Shown: positions 16,519-25,656 of the stretch, in pieces | Numbering within the stretch: position 1 is the stretch's first letter | Layout of the letters: every line of letters starts with the position of its first letter | Source: JBDTVS01 sp040007095 | GTDB taxonomy: Bacteria > Acidobacteriota > Vicinamibacteria > Vicinamibacterales > CAVVIG01 | NCBI GenBank assembly: GCA_040007095.1 | Contig: JBDTVS010000126.1 | Span: 1-25,656 of the forward strand | Length of the DNA: 25,656 nt | Direction of reading: 5' to 3' | Made by a program: the position numbers and the translations under genes | The notes under the pieces: generated by a model | The model's input: the letters and a program-made list of their open reading frames with translations, nothing else | Databases searched by the model: none | What the model was told of the DNA's origin: nothing

Positions 16519-16818
16519 CTAACGTCTTGACATGTCAAGAGTCGTTGGAAGACCGTTTGCGTATTGCAGCTCGAGCCACGCACTCAGCAGGCGTAGTAAT
16601 TCGCCATCTGGCGTGCGATGCGCGGCCAGCGCCTCAGATGCCAGGGCCAGCGCCCGCTCGGAGTCGCCGCGAGCGAGCGACTGCCGGGCCGCCCGCCGCA
16701 ACTGCCACGCCTTCACGGCCACGGTCATGAGCGCCGCGAGGTCCGCTCCGCAACGGGAGCAGAGTCGCGCGCCGCGAAAGCGCGCCTGGCAGACTGGACA
16801 CTTGAGCACGAGGGTCAA
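16519..16818 (-). CDS. Small zinc-ribbon protein with a TPR-like helical tail
   Basis: This 99-residue protein carries two CxxC knuckles, CPVC (7-10) and CSRC (20-23), which form a zinc ribbon. A helical stretch (about 36-90) follows, reading like one or two TPR hairpins (ARQSLARGDSERALALASEALAAH). It directly follows the DnaK stop codon: the stop ends at 16819 and a TTG start lies at 16818, with AGGGG upstream. A GTG at 16809 is an alternative. Its place at the end of a chaperone operon suggests a co-chaperone or client-binding role, which is inference only. I do not recognise a named family. Confidence 0.7.
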   Translation of the reverse strand: MTLVLKCPVCQARFRGARLCSRCGADLAALMTVAVKAWQLRRAARQSLARGDSERALALASEALAAHRTPDGELLRLLSAWLELQYANGLPTTLDMSRR

Positions 16819-18633
<1,815 letters not shown>

Positions 18634-18693
18634 GTGGGCAGTTGGCTGGGCGGAAGATCACCCGATAATCTCGAGGGTCGTCACCGTGGTGGC

Positions 18694-19434
18694 TCACGAG
18701 CCGGGCCGGCGCGAAACCTTCACCTGCGCCGGGCGAAACACTTCGCCGCTCCACTCGTAGCCGCTTCGGTATACCTCGAGAACGGTCCCTTCGGGTACGA
18801 GCGTCGATTCTTCCTTGTCGACGGCGTTCATGCGCCGGGGATCGAACAGTTGTCCTTCGCAGCGAATCTCATGGGCATTGAGCTCCGCGAGCGTCTGGTC
18901 CAGCCGCTCGAGACCGAGCTCATACCCTTTCCTCAGCGCGGCCAGCTTCTCGGCATTCGGATCCTCGGCCGCCGTCCCGAAGGCGCGTGCCCACCAGGGT
19001 CGGCCGGTACCACGCGACGTCTCTCGCTCCACCGCCCGGGCCGATTCGACGCCGCGCCACAGCCGGTCGCGCACATCAATCAGCGCAGCCAGCACGTCCC
19101 TGCGGCTCCGCCGCTCGGTCTCGCGTTGGACCTCGCGCTCCCGCTCGCGGTAGGCGACACGAATCTCTTCGGCCATCCGGCTCGTCTGCGTGGCCAGTGT
19201 GTTGTGCAGCTCTTTGAACGCCCGCCCCTGGAGCTTGACTTCGCCCGTCAACGCGGTCATCGCAGCCCACAGCGTGTAGGAGTCGACGTTGTGACCGGGC
19301 CTGGTGTCCGATGGGTCCGTCGAGTCGGTCAGGGCGGCCAGCAGCTCGGTGTCGATCCCGTCCGGCGGATCCTCGACCGCCAGCGCGGTGTCCAACCACT
19401 GCTCGAAGCGACGCATCAGATCATCCCGATTCAT
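18694..19434 (-). CDS. GrpE-like nucleotide exchange factor
   Basis: This 246-residue protein has a long charged helical region (about 50-135) and a C-terminal GrpE beta-domain: LFDPRRMNAVDKEES (197-211), then VPEGTVLEVYRSGYEW and FRPAQVKV (233-240). This domain inserts into the Hsp70 nucleotide cleft to release ADP. The N-terminal 50 residues and a Trp-containing segment (GRPWWARAFG) between the coil and the beta-domain are unusual for GrpE. It lies 60 bases before the DnaK gene and 13 bases after the J-protein gene. No strong ribosome site is seen. Similarity is to the family as a whole, so the assignment is good but the protein is divergent. Confidence 0.85.
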   Translation of the reverse strand: MNRDDLMRRFEQWLDTALAVEDPPDGIDTELLAALTDSTDPSDTRPGHNVDSYTLWAAMTALTGEVKLQGRAFKELHNTLATQTSRMAEEIRVAYREREREVQRETERRSRRDVLAALIDVRDRLWRGVESARAVERETSRGTGRPWWARAFGTAAEDPNAEKLAALRKGYELGLERLDQTLAELNAHEIRCEGQLFDPRRMNAVDKEESTLVPEGTVLEVYRSGYEWSGEVFRPAQVKVSRRPGS

Positions 19435-19447
19435 GGCCGCGTTGCCG

Positions 19448-19732
19448 TCACTTCCCTTTTAACACGTCCAACCACGGGTCCGGTCCGACGAATCGGCGTG
19501 GATGTGCTTCCGGGGCAAAGAGCGACGCCAGCGGCGCGCCGTGATCGATCGCAAACAAGCGGTGACGCAGTCGCCGGCGAGGGTCGCGCACGGCTTCGTA
19601 TGCGTCGCGGATCGTTTCGAATTGCTCGGGGGCACGATCGGGTGGGTGTTCCCGCACGCGCAGCAGATAGGCGGCCCGGATTTGCTCATCGGTGGCGTCC
19701 TGCGCGATGCCTAGTACTTGAAAAGGGTCCAT
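19448..19732 (-). CDS. Minimal J-domain protein with an HPPD motif
   Basis: This 94-residue protein is little more than a J domain. It opens DPFQVLGIAQDATDEQIRAAY, has H29-P30-P31-D32 where Hsp40s have HPD, and continues with PEQFETIRDAYEAVRDP. HPD contacts the Hsp70 ATPase and stimulates hydrolysis, so the extra Pro is notable. The J-domain helices on either side are intact, so this is not an obvious frameshift. I have an impression that related minimal J proteins with HPPD exist, but cannot check it. There is no zinc-finger or client domain. The 30-residue tail is unassigned. It precedes grpE by 13 bases and is the likely partner of the local DnaK. Confidence 0.85.
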   Translation of the reverse strand: MDPFQVLGIAQDATDEQIRAAYLLRVREHPPDRAPEQFETIRDAYEAVRDPRRRLRHRLFAIDHGAPLASLFAPEAHPRRFVGPDPWLDVLKGK

Positions 19733-19804
19733 GTCCTCGTGTGCCGCTGTATCGAGTCCCGGGTGCGACCGTGGTCATCGGACCCGGTCGAGGGTGCGAG
19801 CGCG

Positions 19805-22408
19805 TTATCGCCGGCGTTTCCGGCGTCGTCTTCGAGGTGGCAGGGTCGAGAGCCGGGCCATGAATTCCTCTGGCGACTCGCCGCGGCGAACGGCCTTTTC
19901 GATCTCCGCGGCGAACATCTCGACCAGCTCCGGCGGCATGCCGGGTGGAATGCCGAACCCGGAATCGTCATCGTCGTCAACATCTTCATCATCGTCGACA
20001 TCGAGATCGTCGAACGGCTCGTCCGCCTCTCCTCGCGCCTGTCGACAGCTGACGCACTGACAGGTGTTGGCGAGGAGCGCCGCGTACGTCGGACCAGGCC
20101 GGCCTTTCGTGGACGGCTCGCGGGCGGCCTTCTCCTGGTTGAGCACGTCGCGAGCCTGCTCGAGAGTCAGCGACACGTGTTCGAATTCGAAGAAACCACG
20201 CACGAGCGCGGCGGCCTCGTCGACGAGCGCGGTGTCCTGCTGCTCACGGCCCAACACCGCCGCCGCTTTGGCGCAGACAATGTGTCGCTCCCACGATTTG
20301 ATCGTGGCGTTCGCCCGCAGCAGCAAGAATCTGGCGGCGGTCGTCTCGCCTCGTTCGAGGCCCGCCGTCGAGATGGCATATGCCAGATCGTCCATGCCGG
20401 CCCACACCGCAAGCTCGCCAAGGCGACGAAGGTGCGCCGCATCGAGCGTCTGCCTGCACTCCGGGAACTGCTTGGCGACCTCGACCATCCACGACGCCGG
20501 AATCTCGAGCTTCAGCGACATGTCCGCAGCGAGCGCAGCGACCCGCGCCACGGCGCTCGGCAGCGACCGGCGCTCGGATTCGTCCTCGACGGATCCGAGG
20601 CGGGCAATCGCCCGTTGCTTCGCCGCCGCCGCGACCGCGGACACGAGCAGCGCCGCCGCCGGGCCACTTCCCAGCAACTGCTCGACGTCGGCGCGCAAGG
20701 CGGCGACGCGTTCGCTCTCTCCCCGGGCGGCGCTCGACACGAGGCGCAAGGCCGCGAGAAAGGCGGGCCGGTCTCCCTGCTGGGCGTCCGGGAGCGTCGA
20801 CAGCTGCGCCAGATCTTCGGTGGCGAGCGCCGGCTTCTTCTGCTGCAGGTGTCGGAGGGCGTTGCCCGCGAGCAGTCGAAGCCGAGCCCCTCGCACCTGA
20901 AGGTGGAGGCTATCGATGCGCTCCGCTTTCCCCAGATAACCGAGCGCCGTGGGGAGCGCGCCGCGAGCCTCGGCCGCGTTCATCAAACGAAGGATGGGAT
21001 CGAGATCCCGCGGTCGAATCTTGTGCCACGCCGTGGCGACCCGCTCCGCGCCGTTTCCTGGCTGCCGGGCCGCCCACTCCATCCATTGTGAAAATGACTC
21101 GGGATGCGGGTCGAGCACGCAGGCTCGGCGGTACAGCTCCTCTTGAAACAGATAGGTCAGCTTGTCGCCGCCCTCGTTCGTCCCGGCACGGGCGGACCAT
21201 TGCAGGTCTCGCAACAGATCGTTGGGAAGCTGATTCAGCAGGTCCGCCATATGCAAAGCAAGGGCGGCCGCCTCGGGCCCATTGTCGGCGAACCAGCCTT
21301 CCCGCACAGCCGCGTGGCGGAAGTCCTCCCACAGCCGGCAGGCCAGCACCACCTGGTCGGGATTCCTGGTCTCCTCCAACCCACGCGCGAACAGTCTCAG
21401 GAAGGTGGCGTCATGACGGCTCGGTCCGCCCAGCGGACCCACAACCCGTTGCGAGTCGATCACGGCCAATGCGCACCGCACCGAGACGTGCTGCCGGAGC
21501 GAGTCGAGCTGCTCGGGCGAGACCTGCTGACACTGATCCACCGCCGGGCGGATGGCCTTGAGAATGCGGTTCTTGCTGGCCGAGGCGAACGCCTCGTCCA
21601 GGGCTTCGAGCGCGCGTCGAAGTGTGGACGCGCTGGTGATCCGCGCCCCAAGCGCCGCAGCGGCAGGAGTGAGCGGCGCGTGCGCGTCGTCGGCCAGCAT
21701 CGCCTTGATCGCCGGCACGAGGCGCGTGGGCGCCGATTCGGAATCAATCGCCTCGAGGTATCGCCGGCAGGCGTCATCGTCTCTGCGGTAGAAGCTCGCG
21801 ATCGCCCTGGCTAGCAGCTTCCAAGGAGCCAAGGGACTGCGGCGCGACACCTCCGGCAGCGCAAGCGCGTCGTCGGTCACCGGTCCGCTGGTCACCGCCA
21901 CCAACGCCCGCTCGAGCGCAGCGGCGGCCTTTCGAAGCTCGTGGTCCAGGGCCAGCGCATCGCAGTGCGCCAGCGCCTTCAGATCCCAGACCTCCTGCCG
22001 AAGGCGGCGGTCGATTGCGGTTCGCTGTTCGGCGGCGAGGTCCGGATCGTTCAGCGGCCGCACCAGGTCGTCCAGCGACAGCGGTTTGGCCTCGACGCGC
22101 GGCGTCAGCTCCGCGAGCCGGACCCTCGAGGCCGGATAACGCTGTCGAACCATGTCCAGCAACGACTGCGCCTCGATCGTCAGGTTTCGCCGGAGGAGCG
22201 CGCGAATGCGCTCGGCGTAGGCATCGACCAGCAACGCCTCGGAGGCAAGGGTGCCGGATACCTTGTGGAGATCTTTGGCCTGCTCGAGCGCCGCCTTGTG
22301 ATCGCCGCTGGCGATCAACTGCCGCACGCCTGCTTCGCTGGCAGCATTGGTCGGTTCGCGACCGACCGAATTGAGACGGCTTCGGTGATCGGGTTGTCGT
22401 GACGCCAC
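19805..22408 (-). CDS. Large helical-repeat protein with CxCxxC, acidic and basic tail segments
   Basis: I do not recognise a named family. The product (about 867 residues from this start) is almost wholly alpha-helical and Ala/Leu/Arg-rich, with TPR/HEAT-like repeats. Examples are LIASGDHKAALEQAKDL near the N-terminus and LPTALGYLGKAERID near the middle. The C-terminal region contains NTCQCVSCRQ (a possible metal site, about 782-789), an acidic run of Asp residues (about 797-815), a Pro-rich turn and a last segment ending PPRRRRRKRRR. It is the first gene of the Hsp70 locus, which suggests an adaptor, scaffold or client receptor; this is inference. I favour the GTG at 22408 because a promoter-like pair sits just upstream. 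The open frame extends to a TTG at 22522, whose extra residues look non-coding. Confidence 0.7.
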   Translation of the reverse strand: MASRQPDHRSRLNSVGREPTNAASEAGVRQLIASGDHKAALEQAKDLHKVSGTLASEALLVDAYAERIRALLRRNLTIEAQSLLDMVRQRYPASRVRLAELTPRVEAKPLSLDDLVRPLNDPDLAAEQRTAIDRRLRQEVWDLKALAHCDALALDHELRKAAAALERALVAVTSGPVTDDALALPEVSRRSPLAPWKLLARAIASFYRRDDDACRRYLEAIDSESAPTRLVPAIKAMLADDAHAPLTPAAAALGARITSASTLRRALEALDEAFASASKNRILKAIRPAVDQCQQVSPEQLDSLRQHVSVRCALAVIDSQRVVGPLGGPSRHDATFLRLFARGLEETRNPDQVVLACRLWEDFRHAAVREGWFADNGPEAAALALHMADLLNQLPNDLLRDLQWSARAGTNEGGDKLTYLFQEELYRRACVLDPHPESFSQWMEWAARQPGNGAERVATAWHKIRPRDLDPILRLMNAAEARGALPTALGYLGKAERIDSLHLQVRGARLRLLAGNALRHLQQKKPALATEDLAQLSTLPDAQQGDRPAFLAALRLVSSAARGESERVAALRADVEQLLGSGPAAALLVSAVAAAAKQRAIARLGSVEDESERRSLPSAVARVAALAADMSLKLEIPASWMVEVAKQFPECRQTLDAAHLRRLGELAVWAGMDDLAYAISTAGLERGETTAARFLLLRANATIKSWERHIVCAKAAAVLGREQQDTALVDEAAALVRGFFEFEHVSLTLEQARDVLNQEKAAREPSTKGRPGPTYAALLANTCQCVSCRQARGEADEPFDDLDVDDDEDVDDDDDSGFGIPPGMPPELVEMFAAEIEKAVRRGESPEEFMARLSTLPPRRRRRKRRR

Positions 22409-22454
22409 GGATTCCGTCTGAATCGTGAGAAGGTTGAGGACGCCTGTCTCGCAG

Positions 22455-22483
22455 ATTATGACCGCGTGGCCGCAGGCACACAA
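22455..22483 (-). promoter_or_regulatory. Candidate promoter of the Hsp70 locus
   Basis: On the minus strand TTGTGT (22483-22478) and CATAAT (22460-22455) are separated by 17 bases. The -10 box is a good match and the -35 box is weak. Transcription would begin near 22448, giving a leader of about 40 bases before the GTG at 22408. No heat-shock sigma32-type boxes or CIRCE repeat were recognised. Confidence 0.4.
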
Positions 22484-22695
22484 GCCTGGGGTCGGCGAGA
22501 GCTCGCATCTATCTCCCGCCAACCGATGGGCACGCTGGCTGGCGCGCGACCCGACGAATGACCTGAGCGTCTCGAATCGGGAATTCGGGCGTCGAGTCCA
22601 GGATTCGGCAATGGAGGGATATCATCGGCGGAGCCGCGATCGGGCGCCGCGCCGCCCTCAGGCTCTGTGGCTCGCACTCACGAGGGAAGGTGGGG

Positions 22696-23160
22696 ATGAT
22701 CCCAAGCGTGCTGATCAACACGGTCCTGGCCCTGGACGTCCTGCTTCTGGGCGCCGCTCAGGGGCTGGCGCCGACGCGCTCGCTCGCCGGGATCAAAACG
22801 GCGAGCTGCGAGTTCACGTTGCACGCGGTGTCGAATTGGAAGGACGGCGAGCCCCAGGCAGGGCTGACGCCCGCGAAACTGTCGTTCAAGTTCGAAGACA
22901 TCAATACCGACGAGGGCACGGCTCGCGTCGTCGGCCCATTTGGTCCATCCGACATCGTCGTGCGCCTCTCGCGCGACACCCTGCACTTTCTGCAATCGTT
23001 CCGCGAGGGGCCGCTGTATGTCACAACGCTGATTCCCAGAATCGCGCGCGACGGCCGCGTAATGGCCGTCCATACGCGCCATGAATACACGGACCTGTCT
23101 CTGCCGGGTTACACGTCGAGGCCCGAGCAGTACTACGGATCCTGCGCCTTGGAACCCTAG
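22696..23160 (+). CDS. Small exported protein of unknown function
   Basis: This 154-residue product starts with a hydrophobic leader (VLINTVLALDVLLLGAAQ), probably a signal peptide. The mature part is beta-rich and contains TDEGTARVVGPFGPSDIVVRL, possibly a small beta-barrel. I recognise no family. The ATG at 22696 follows AAGG at a suitable distance; a GTG at 22690 is in frame. The gene diverges from the Hsp70 locus and converges on the ankyrin gene, whose stop is only 4 bases away. Confidence 0.65.
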   Translation: MIPSVLINTVLALDVLLLGAAQGLAPTRSLAGIKTASCEFTLHAVSNWKDGEPQAGLTPAKLSFKFEDINTDEGTARVVGPFGPSDIVVRLSRDTLHFLQSFREGPLYVTTLIPRIARDGRVMAVHTRHEYTDLSLPGYTSRPEQYYGSCALEP

Positions 23161-23164
23161 ACAG

Positions 23165-24697
23165 CTATGGTTTTTGAGGTTTTTGGGGCGGGTCGGGCAA
23201 CCGTTCGTAGATATCTCGAAATTGCGGTCTTGTCCCGTCTGTTGGAAGGCCCGCGGCCAGCATGAGGCGTTGAATCGCATCAATGGTCGGGCGGGACACG
23301 ATGGGTCGTCCGTACCGGTAACCTTCAGCAATGAACAGCGGCGTGGTTCCTTGTGTGTTGGGCCGTTTCCAGATCTCGGCCTTGGCGCCACGATCCGCGA
23401 GCAACTGCACAATCTTCGGGAAGTTGCCGTACGCCGCGCCGTGCATCGCCGTGTCGCCATTGTTGTCCACGGCGTTGACGTCGGCGCCAAGGTCAAGCAG
23501 TAACCGCACGGCTTCAAGCGATTCGGACTCATCTCCGCCGGCCTCTTCATCGGGGGCCGACGTACCGAGGCCGGCCGCGGCCATCAGCGGCGTGCTGTTG
23601 TCGGCATTCGGCAGCAAGGGGTCCGCGCCCAGCTCGAGAAACAGGCGCATCAAGGGGGCGTCCGCCCGGTCGGCAGCCATCAGGAACGGCGTCGCCCCTG
23701 CCGGCCCGAGCCGTGACTGCGAGTTCGGCGGGCGCGGCCCGCCCTTGTTCAGACGCCCATTCACGTTCGCCCCGCGCTTCACCAGTGCCCGGACGAATTG
23801 AAGGCTCGTGAGGTGTCCCGATCCGACCGGGGCCGGATCGCCGGTGTCACTGGCGTCCGGCTTCCTCACCCAGCTGATCGTGTGCAGCGGCGTGAATCCG
23901 GTCCGCTGGTCGTTCGGATCGGCCCCGGCGTCGACCAGCGCGATCGCCAGCTCGAAGTGGCCGTTCTCTACCGCCATCAGCAACGGACTGGTGCCCTTTC
24001 CGACCGGCCTGTTGACTCCCGGTGCGGGGCGATCCTCCGCACGCTGTAGCGTGTCGTTGACGTTCACGCCGGCATCGAGGAGCGTACGCACCACATCGAT
24101 GTGGCCCTCGCGCACGGCGAAGAACAACGGTGTGAACCCGGACTTGAGCGAGGCGCGGATATCGGCTCCACCATCGATCAGGGATCGCACGACCGCCGCG
24201 TGCCCCTCGGCCGCCGCCCACATGAGCGCCGTCTGGTCGCGCCGCTCTCGCGCGTTGGGGTTCGCGCCGGCGGCGAGCAGCCCCTTCACGGCTTCGAGAC
24301 TTCCGGCGCGCGCGGCCGTCATGAGGACGGTTTCCCCGCCCGGAAGCGATGCGTTCGCGTTGGCGCCAGCATCGAGCAGGAGCTTCACGACGTCCGCGTT
24401 TCCGTTCGTGCAGGCAAGGGAAAGGGGAGGCACGCCGTAGCGATTCGCGGCGTTCACGTTGGCACCCGCTCGCACCAGCACTCCTGCCGTCTCCGCGTCG
24501 TCGTGGTAGACCGCCCAGTGCAGGGCGGTCATCCCATCGACCTGCGCGGCATTGACGTCGCCGCGTGCATCGAGGAGCGTGCGGACGAGCGCTCCGTTGC
24601 GCTGTTCCGCCGCGTCCGCGAGCGTCGGTTTCTCCGCCGCCACGGCCGCTACGCCGAACATCAGGAGTGAAAGTCCAGCGATTCTTCCCCAATTCAT
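23165..24697 (-). CDS. Exported ankyrin-repeat protein
   Basis: This 510-residue protein has a signal peptide (1-21, MNWGRIAGLSLLMFGVAAVA) and then about ten ankyrin repeats (roughly 25-480) with the usual GADVN...G.TPL..A...GH..VV..LL pattern. Two repeats carry longer loops (about 207-225 and 277-335). Ankyrin arrays bind proteins; export places this one in the periplasm or outside. A ribosome site (GAGGGAG) lies upstream of the ATG at 24697. It follows the DUF1552 gene by 51 bases on the same strand, an arrangement seen in genomes that encode DUF1552/DUF1592 cytochrome-linked clusters, so a shared pathway is likely but undefined. Confidence 0.92.
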   Translation of the reverse strand: MNWGRIAGLSLLMFGVAAVAAEKPTLADAAEQRNGALVRTLLDARGDVNAAQVDGMTALHWAVYHDDAETAGVLVRAGANVNAANRYGVPPLSLACTNGNADVVKLLLDAGANANASLPGGETVLMTAARAGSLEAVKGLLAAGANPNARERRDQTALMWAAAEGHAAVVRSLIDGGADIRASLKSGFTPLFFAVREGHIDVVRTLLDAGVNVNDTLQRAEDRPAPGVNRPVGKGTSPLLMAVENGHFELAIALVDAGADPNDQRTGFTPLHTISWVRKPDASDTGDPAPVGSGHLTSLQFVRALVKRGANVNGRLNKGGPRPPNSQSRLGPAGATPFLMAADRADAPLMRLFLELGADPLLPNADNSTPLMAAAGLGTSAPDEEAGGDESESLEAVRLLLDLGADVNAVDNNGDTAMHGAAYGNFPKIVQLLADRGAKAEIWKRPNTQGTTPLFIAEGYRYGRPIVSRPTIDAIQRLMLAAGLPTDGTRPQFRDIYERLPDPPQKPQKP

Positions 24698-24748
24698 GGC
24701 GTCTCCCTCTAGGTCGCGTCTCAGAAGTTGGCGGGCAACCCGTTCGAC

Positions 24749-25656
24749 CTACAGGGACACCGGATCGAAGAGATCTTCAATCTTGCCGTTGCTATCGCCA
24801 AATGCATCCAAACGGACTCCCACCCGGTCGAGCAAGGTGAGGTGGAGATTCGCCAGGGGCGTCGCGCTCTTGTACTGGATGTGCCGGCCACCCCTCATGC
24901 CGCACGCGGCGCCGCCCGCGACCAGTATGGGAAGGTTCTCATGGTCGTGCACGCTGGAGTTGCCCATCCCGCTTCCGTACAGGTAGACGGTGTTATCGAG
25001 CAGAGAACCGTCGCCGTCAGGGGTGGCTTTCAGTTTCTCGAGGAACTGCGCGAACAGCAGCACGTGGAACGTATTGATCTTGGCAATCTTCGCGAGCTTT
25101 TCCGGATCGTTGCCGTGATGACTGGTGGGATGGTGCGCGTCTGGAACGCCGATTTCCGGATACGTGCGGTTGCTCAACTCGCGCGCCAGCTGGAAGGTGA
25201 CGACGCGTGTGATGTCGGCTTGAAACGCCAGGACCTGGAGGTCGAACATGAGCTTCACGTGGTCGGCAAATGCTGCCGGAACACCCACTGGTCGGTCCAG
25301 ATCGGGCAGATGGTTTTCCGCCGTCCCTGTTTCGGCGCGTTGGATCTGGCGCTCGATCTCGCGAACACTCTCGAGGTACTGATCGACGCGAACACGGTCG
25401 GGGATCCCCACTCTTCGCTTGAGCCGCGCGATGTCGTCGCTGAACGAATCGAGCAGGCTGGCCCGACTGCGCAGCGCCGCCCGCCGCGCCGCGCCGGGCC
25501 CGCCTTCGCCGAAGAGGCGCTCGAATACGACGCGCGGATGCGGCTCGGAAGGAAGCGGCGTCGTCGGTGAAGACCAGGAGAGACAATTCTGATAGACGCA
25601 GGCGTAGCCGTTGTTGCACACGCCAGCCAGCGGGTTCAGGTCCATCGACAGCTCGA
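24749..25656 (-). CDS. DUF1552-family protein, 5' end beyond the window
   Basis: About 302 codons are visible, and the frame is open to the window edge: the codons before the internal Met read E-L-S, so the gene begins outside. DUF1552 proteins are about 430-450 residues, and the part seen covers the last two thirds. Family marks include NGYACVYQNCLSWSS, PRVVFERLFGEGG, the Asp/Arg helices (DQYLESVREIERQI), HHPTSHHGNDPEKLAKI and YLYGSGMGNSSVHDHENLP. They resemble the alkaline-phosphatase/sulfatase-like DUF1501/1552 group. The proteins are normally exported, but the signal is outside the window. The next gene downstream is the exported ankyrin protein. Confidence 0.9.
   Translation of the reverse strand, partial: ELSMDLNPLAGVCNNGYACVYQNCLSWSSPTTPLPSEPHPRVVFERLFGEGGPGAARRAALRSRASLLDSFSDDIARLKRRVGIPDRVRVDQYLESVREIERQIQRAETGTAENHLPDLDRPVGVPAAFADHVKLMFDLQVLAFQADITRVVTFQLARELSNRTYPEIGVPDAHHPTSHHGNDPEKLAKIAKINTFHVLLFAQFLEKLKATPDGDGSLLDNTVYLYGSGMGNSSVHDHENLPILVAGGAACGMRGGRHIQYKSATPLANLHLTLLDRVGVRLDAFGDSNGKIEDLFDPVSL

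Noticed and set aside
19640..19651. HPPD as a frameshift or sequencing error in the J protein
   Set aside because: One extra codon does not shift the frame and both flanking J-domain helices read normally, so it is kept as a genuine variant.
19718..21091. Plus-strand open frame of 457 codons opposite the large chaperone-locus gene
   Set aside because: The minus strand frame is continuous for over 860 codons with helical-repeat sequence; the plus frame is Arg-rich and domain-free.
22409..22522. TTG start at 22522 for the large chaperone-locus protein
   Set aside because: The extra 38 residues are Cys-containing and not similar to the rest, and a candidate promoter lies within this segment; the GTG at 22408 fits better, though it is not proven.

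Overview
The window is GC-rich DNA, densely coded on both strands, from a bacterium that most resembles a soil-type Acidobacteriota (Vicinamibacteria-like). This assignment is inferred from gene content: secreted PQQ-type quinoproteins, DUF6152, DUF1552 with an exported ankyrin protein, a PadR regulator coupled to a 'permease prefix' membrane protein, and several exported SnoaL/NTF2-like proteins. No 16S, tRNA or other RNA gene was recognised, so placement rests on protein families only.

Layout. At 2-1199 lies an intact IS630-family insertion sequence, flanked by TA and sitting in a CTAG target. At 1346-4363 (minus) an exported protein of unknown function is followed by a secreted PQQ-dependent dehydrogenase. 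At 4583-5559 (minus) a PadR regulator is translationally coupled to a small membrane protein; a palindromic operator overlaps its promoter. At 5688-7342 (minus) are an exported nucleoside phosphorylase/MTAN-like protein and an exported zincin-like protein. At 7497-8842 a GreB-type transcript-cleavage factor and a possible cytochrome c remnant are bracketed by an inverted pair of hairpin repeats. At 8949-10463 (plus) is a Tat-exported amidohydrolase. At 10549-15088 is a divergent pair of long paralogues, each with three tandem NTF2-like domains and a conserved Cys-containing tail. At 15122-16511 (minus) are a DUF6152 protein and another exported protein. At 16519-22408 (minus) is a compact specialised Hsp70 locus. 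At 22696-23160 (plus) is a small exported unknown. At 23165-25656 (minus) are an exported ankyrin-repeat protein and the 3' part of a DUF1552 gene that runs off the window.

The most system-like region is the Hsp70 locus. Read in the direction of transcription it encodes a large helical-repeat protein with a CxCxxC motif, an acidic segment and a basic tail; a minimal J protein with HPPD in place of HPD; a GrpE-like exchange factor; a DnaK paralogue with an acidic lid insert; and a zinc-ribbon protein with a TPR-like tail. The gaps are 72, 13, 60 and 0 bases, and only 7 bases separate the last gene from the next exported-protein gene. I infer a dedicated chaperone machine distinct from the housekeeping DnaK/DnaJ/GrpE, with the large protein as a possible client adaptor or scaffold. 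The rest of the window is mostly an exported oxidative and hydrolytic repertoire (quinoprotein, amidohydrolase, NTF2-like proteins) of the kind common in these genomes.
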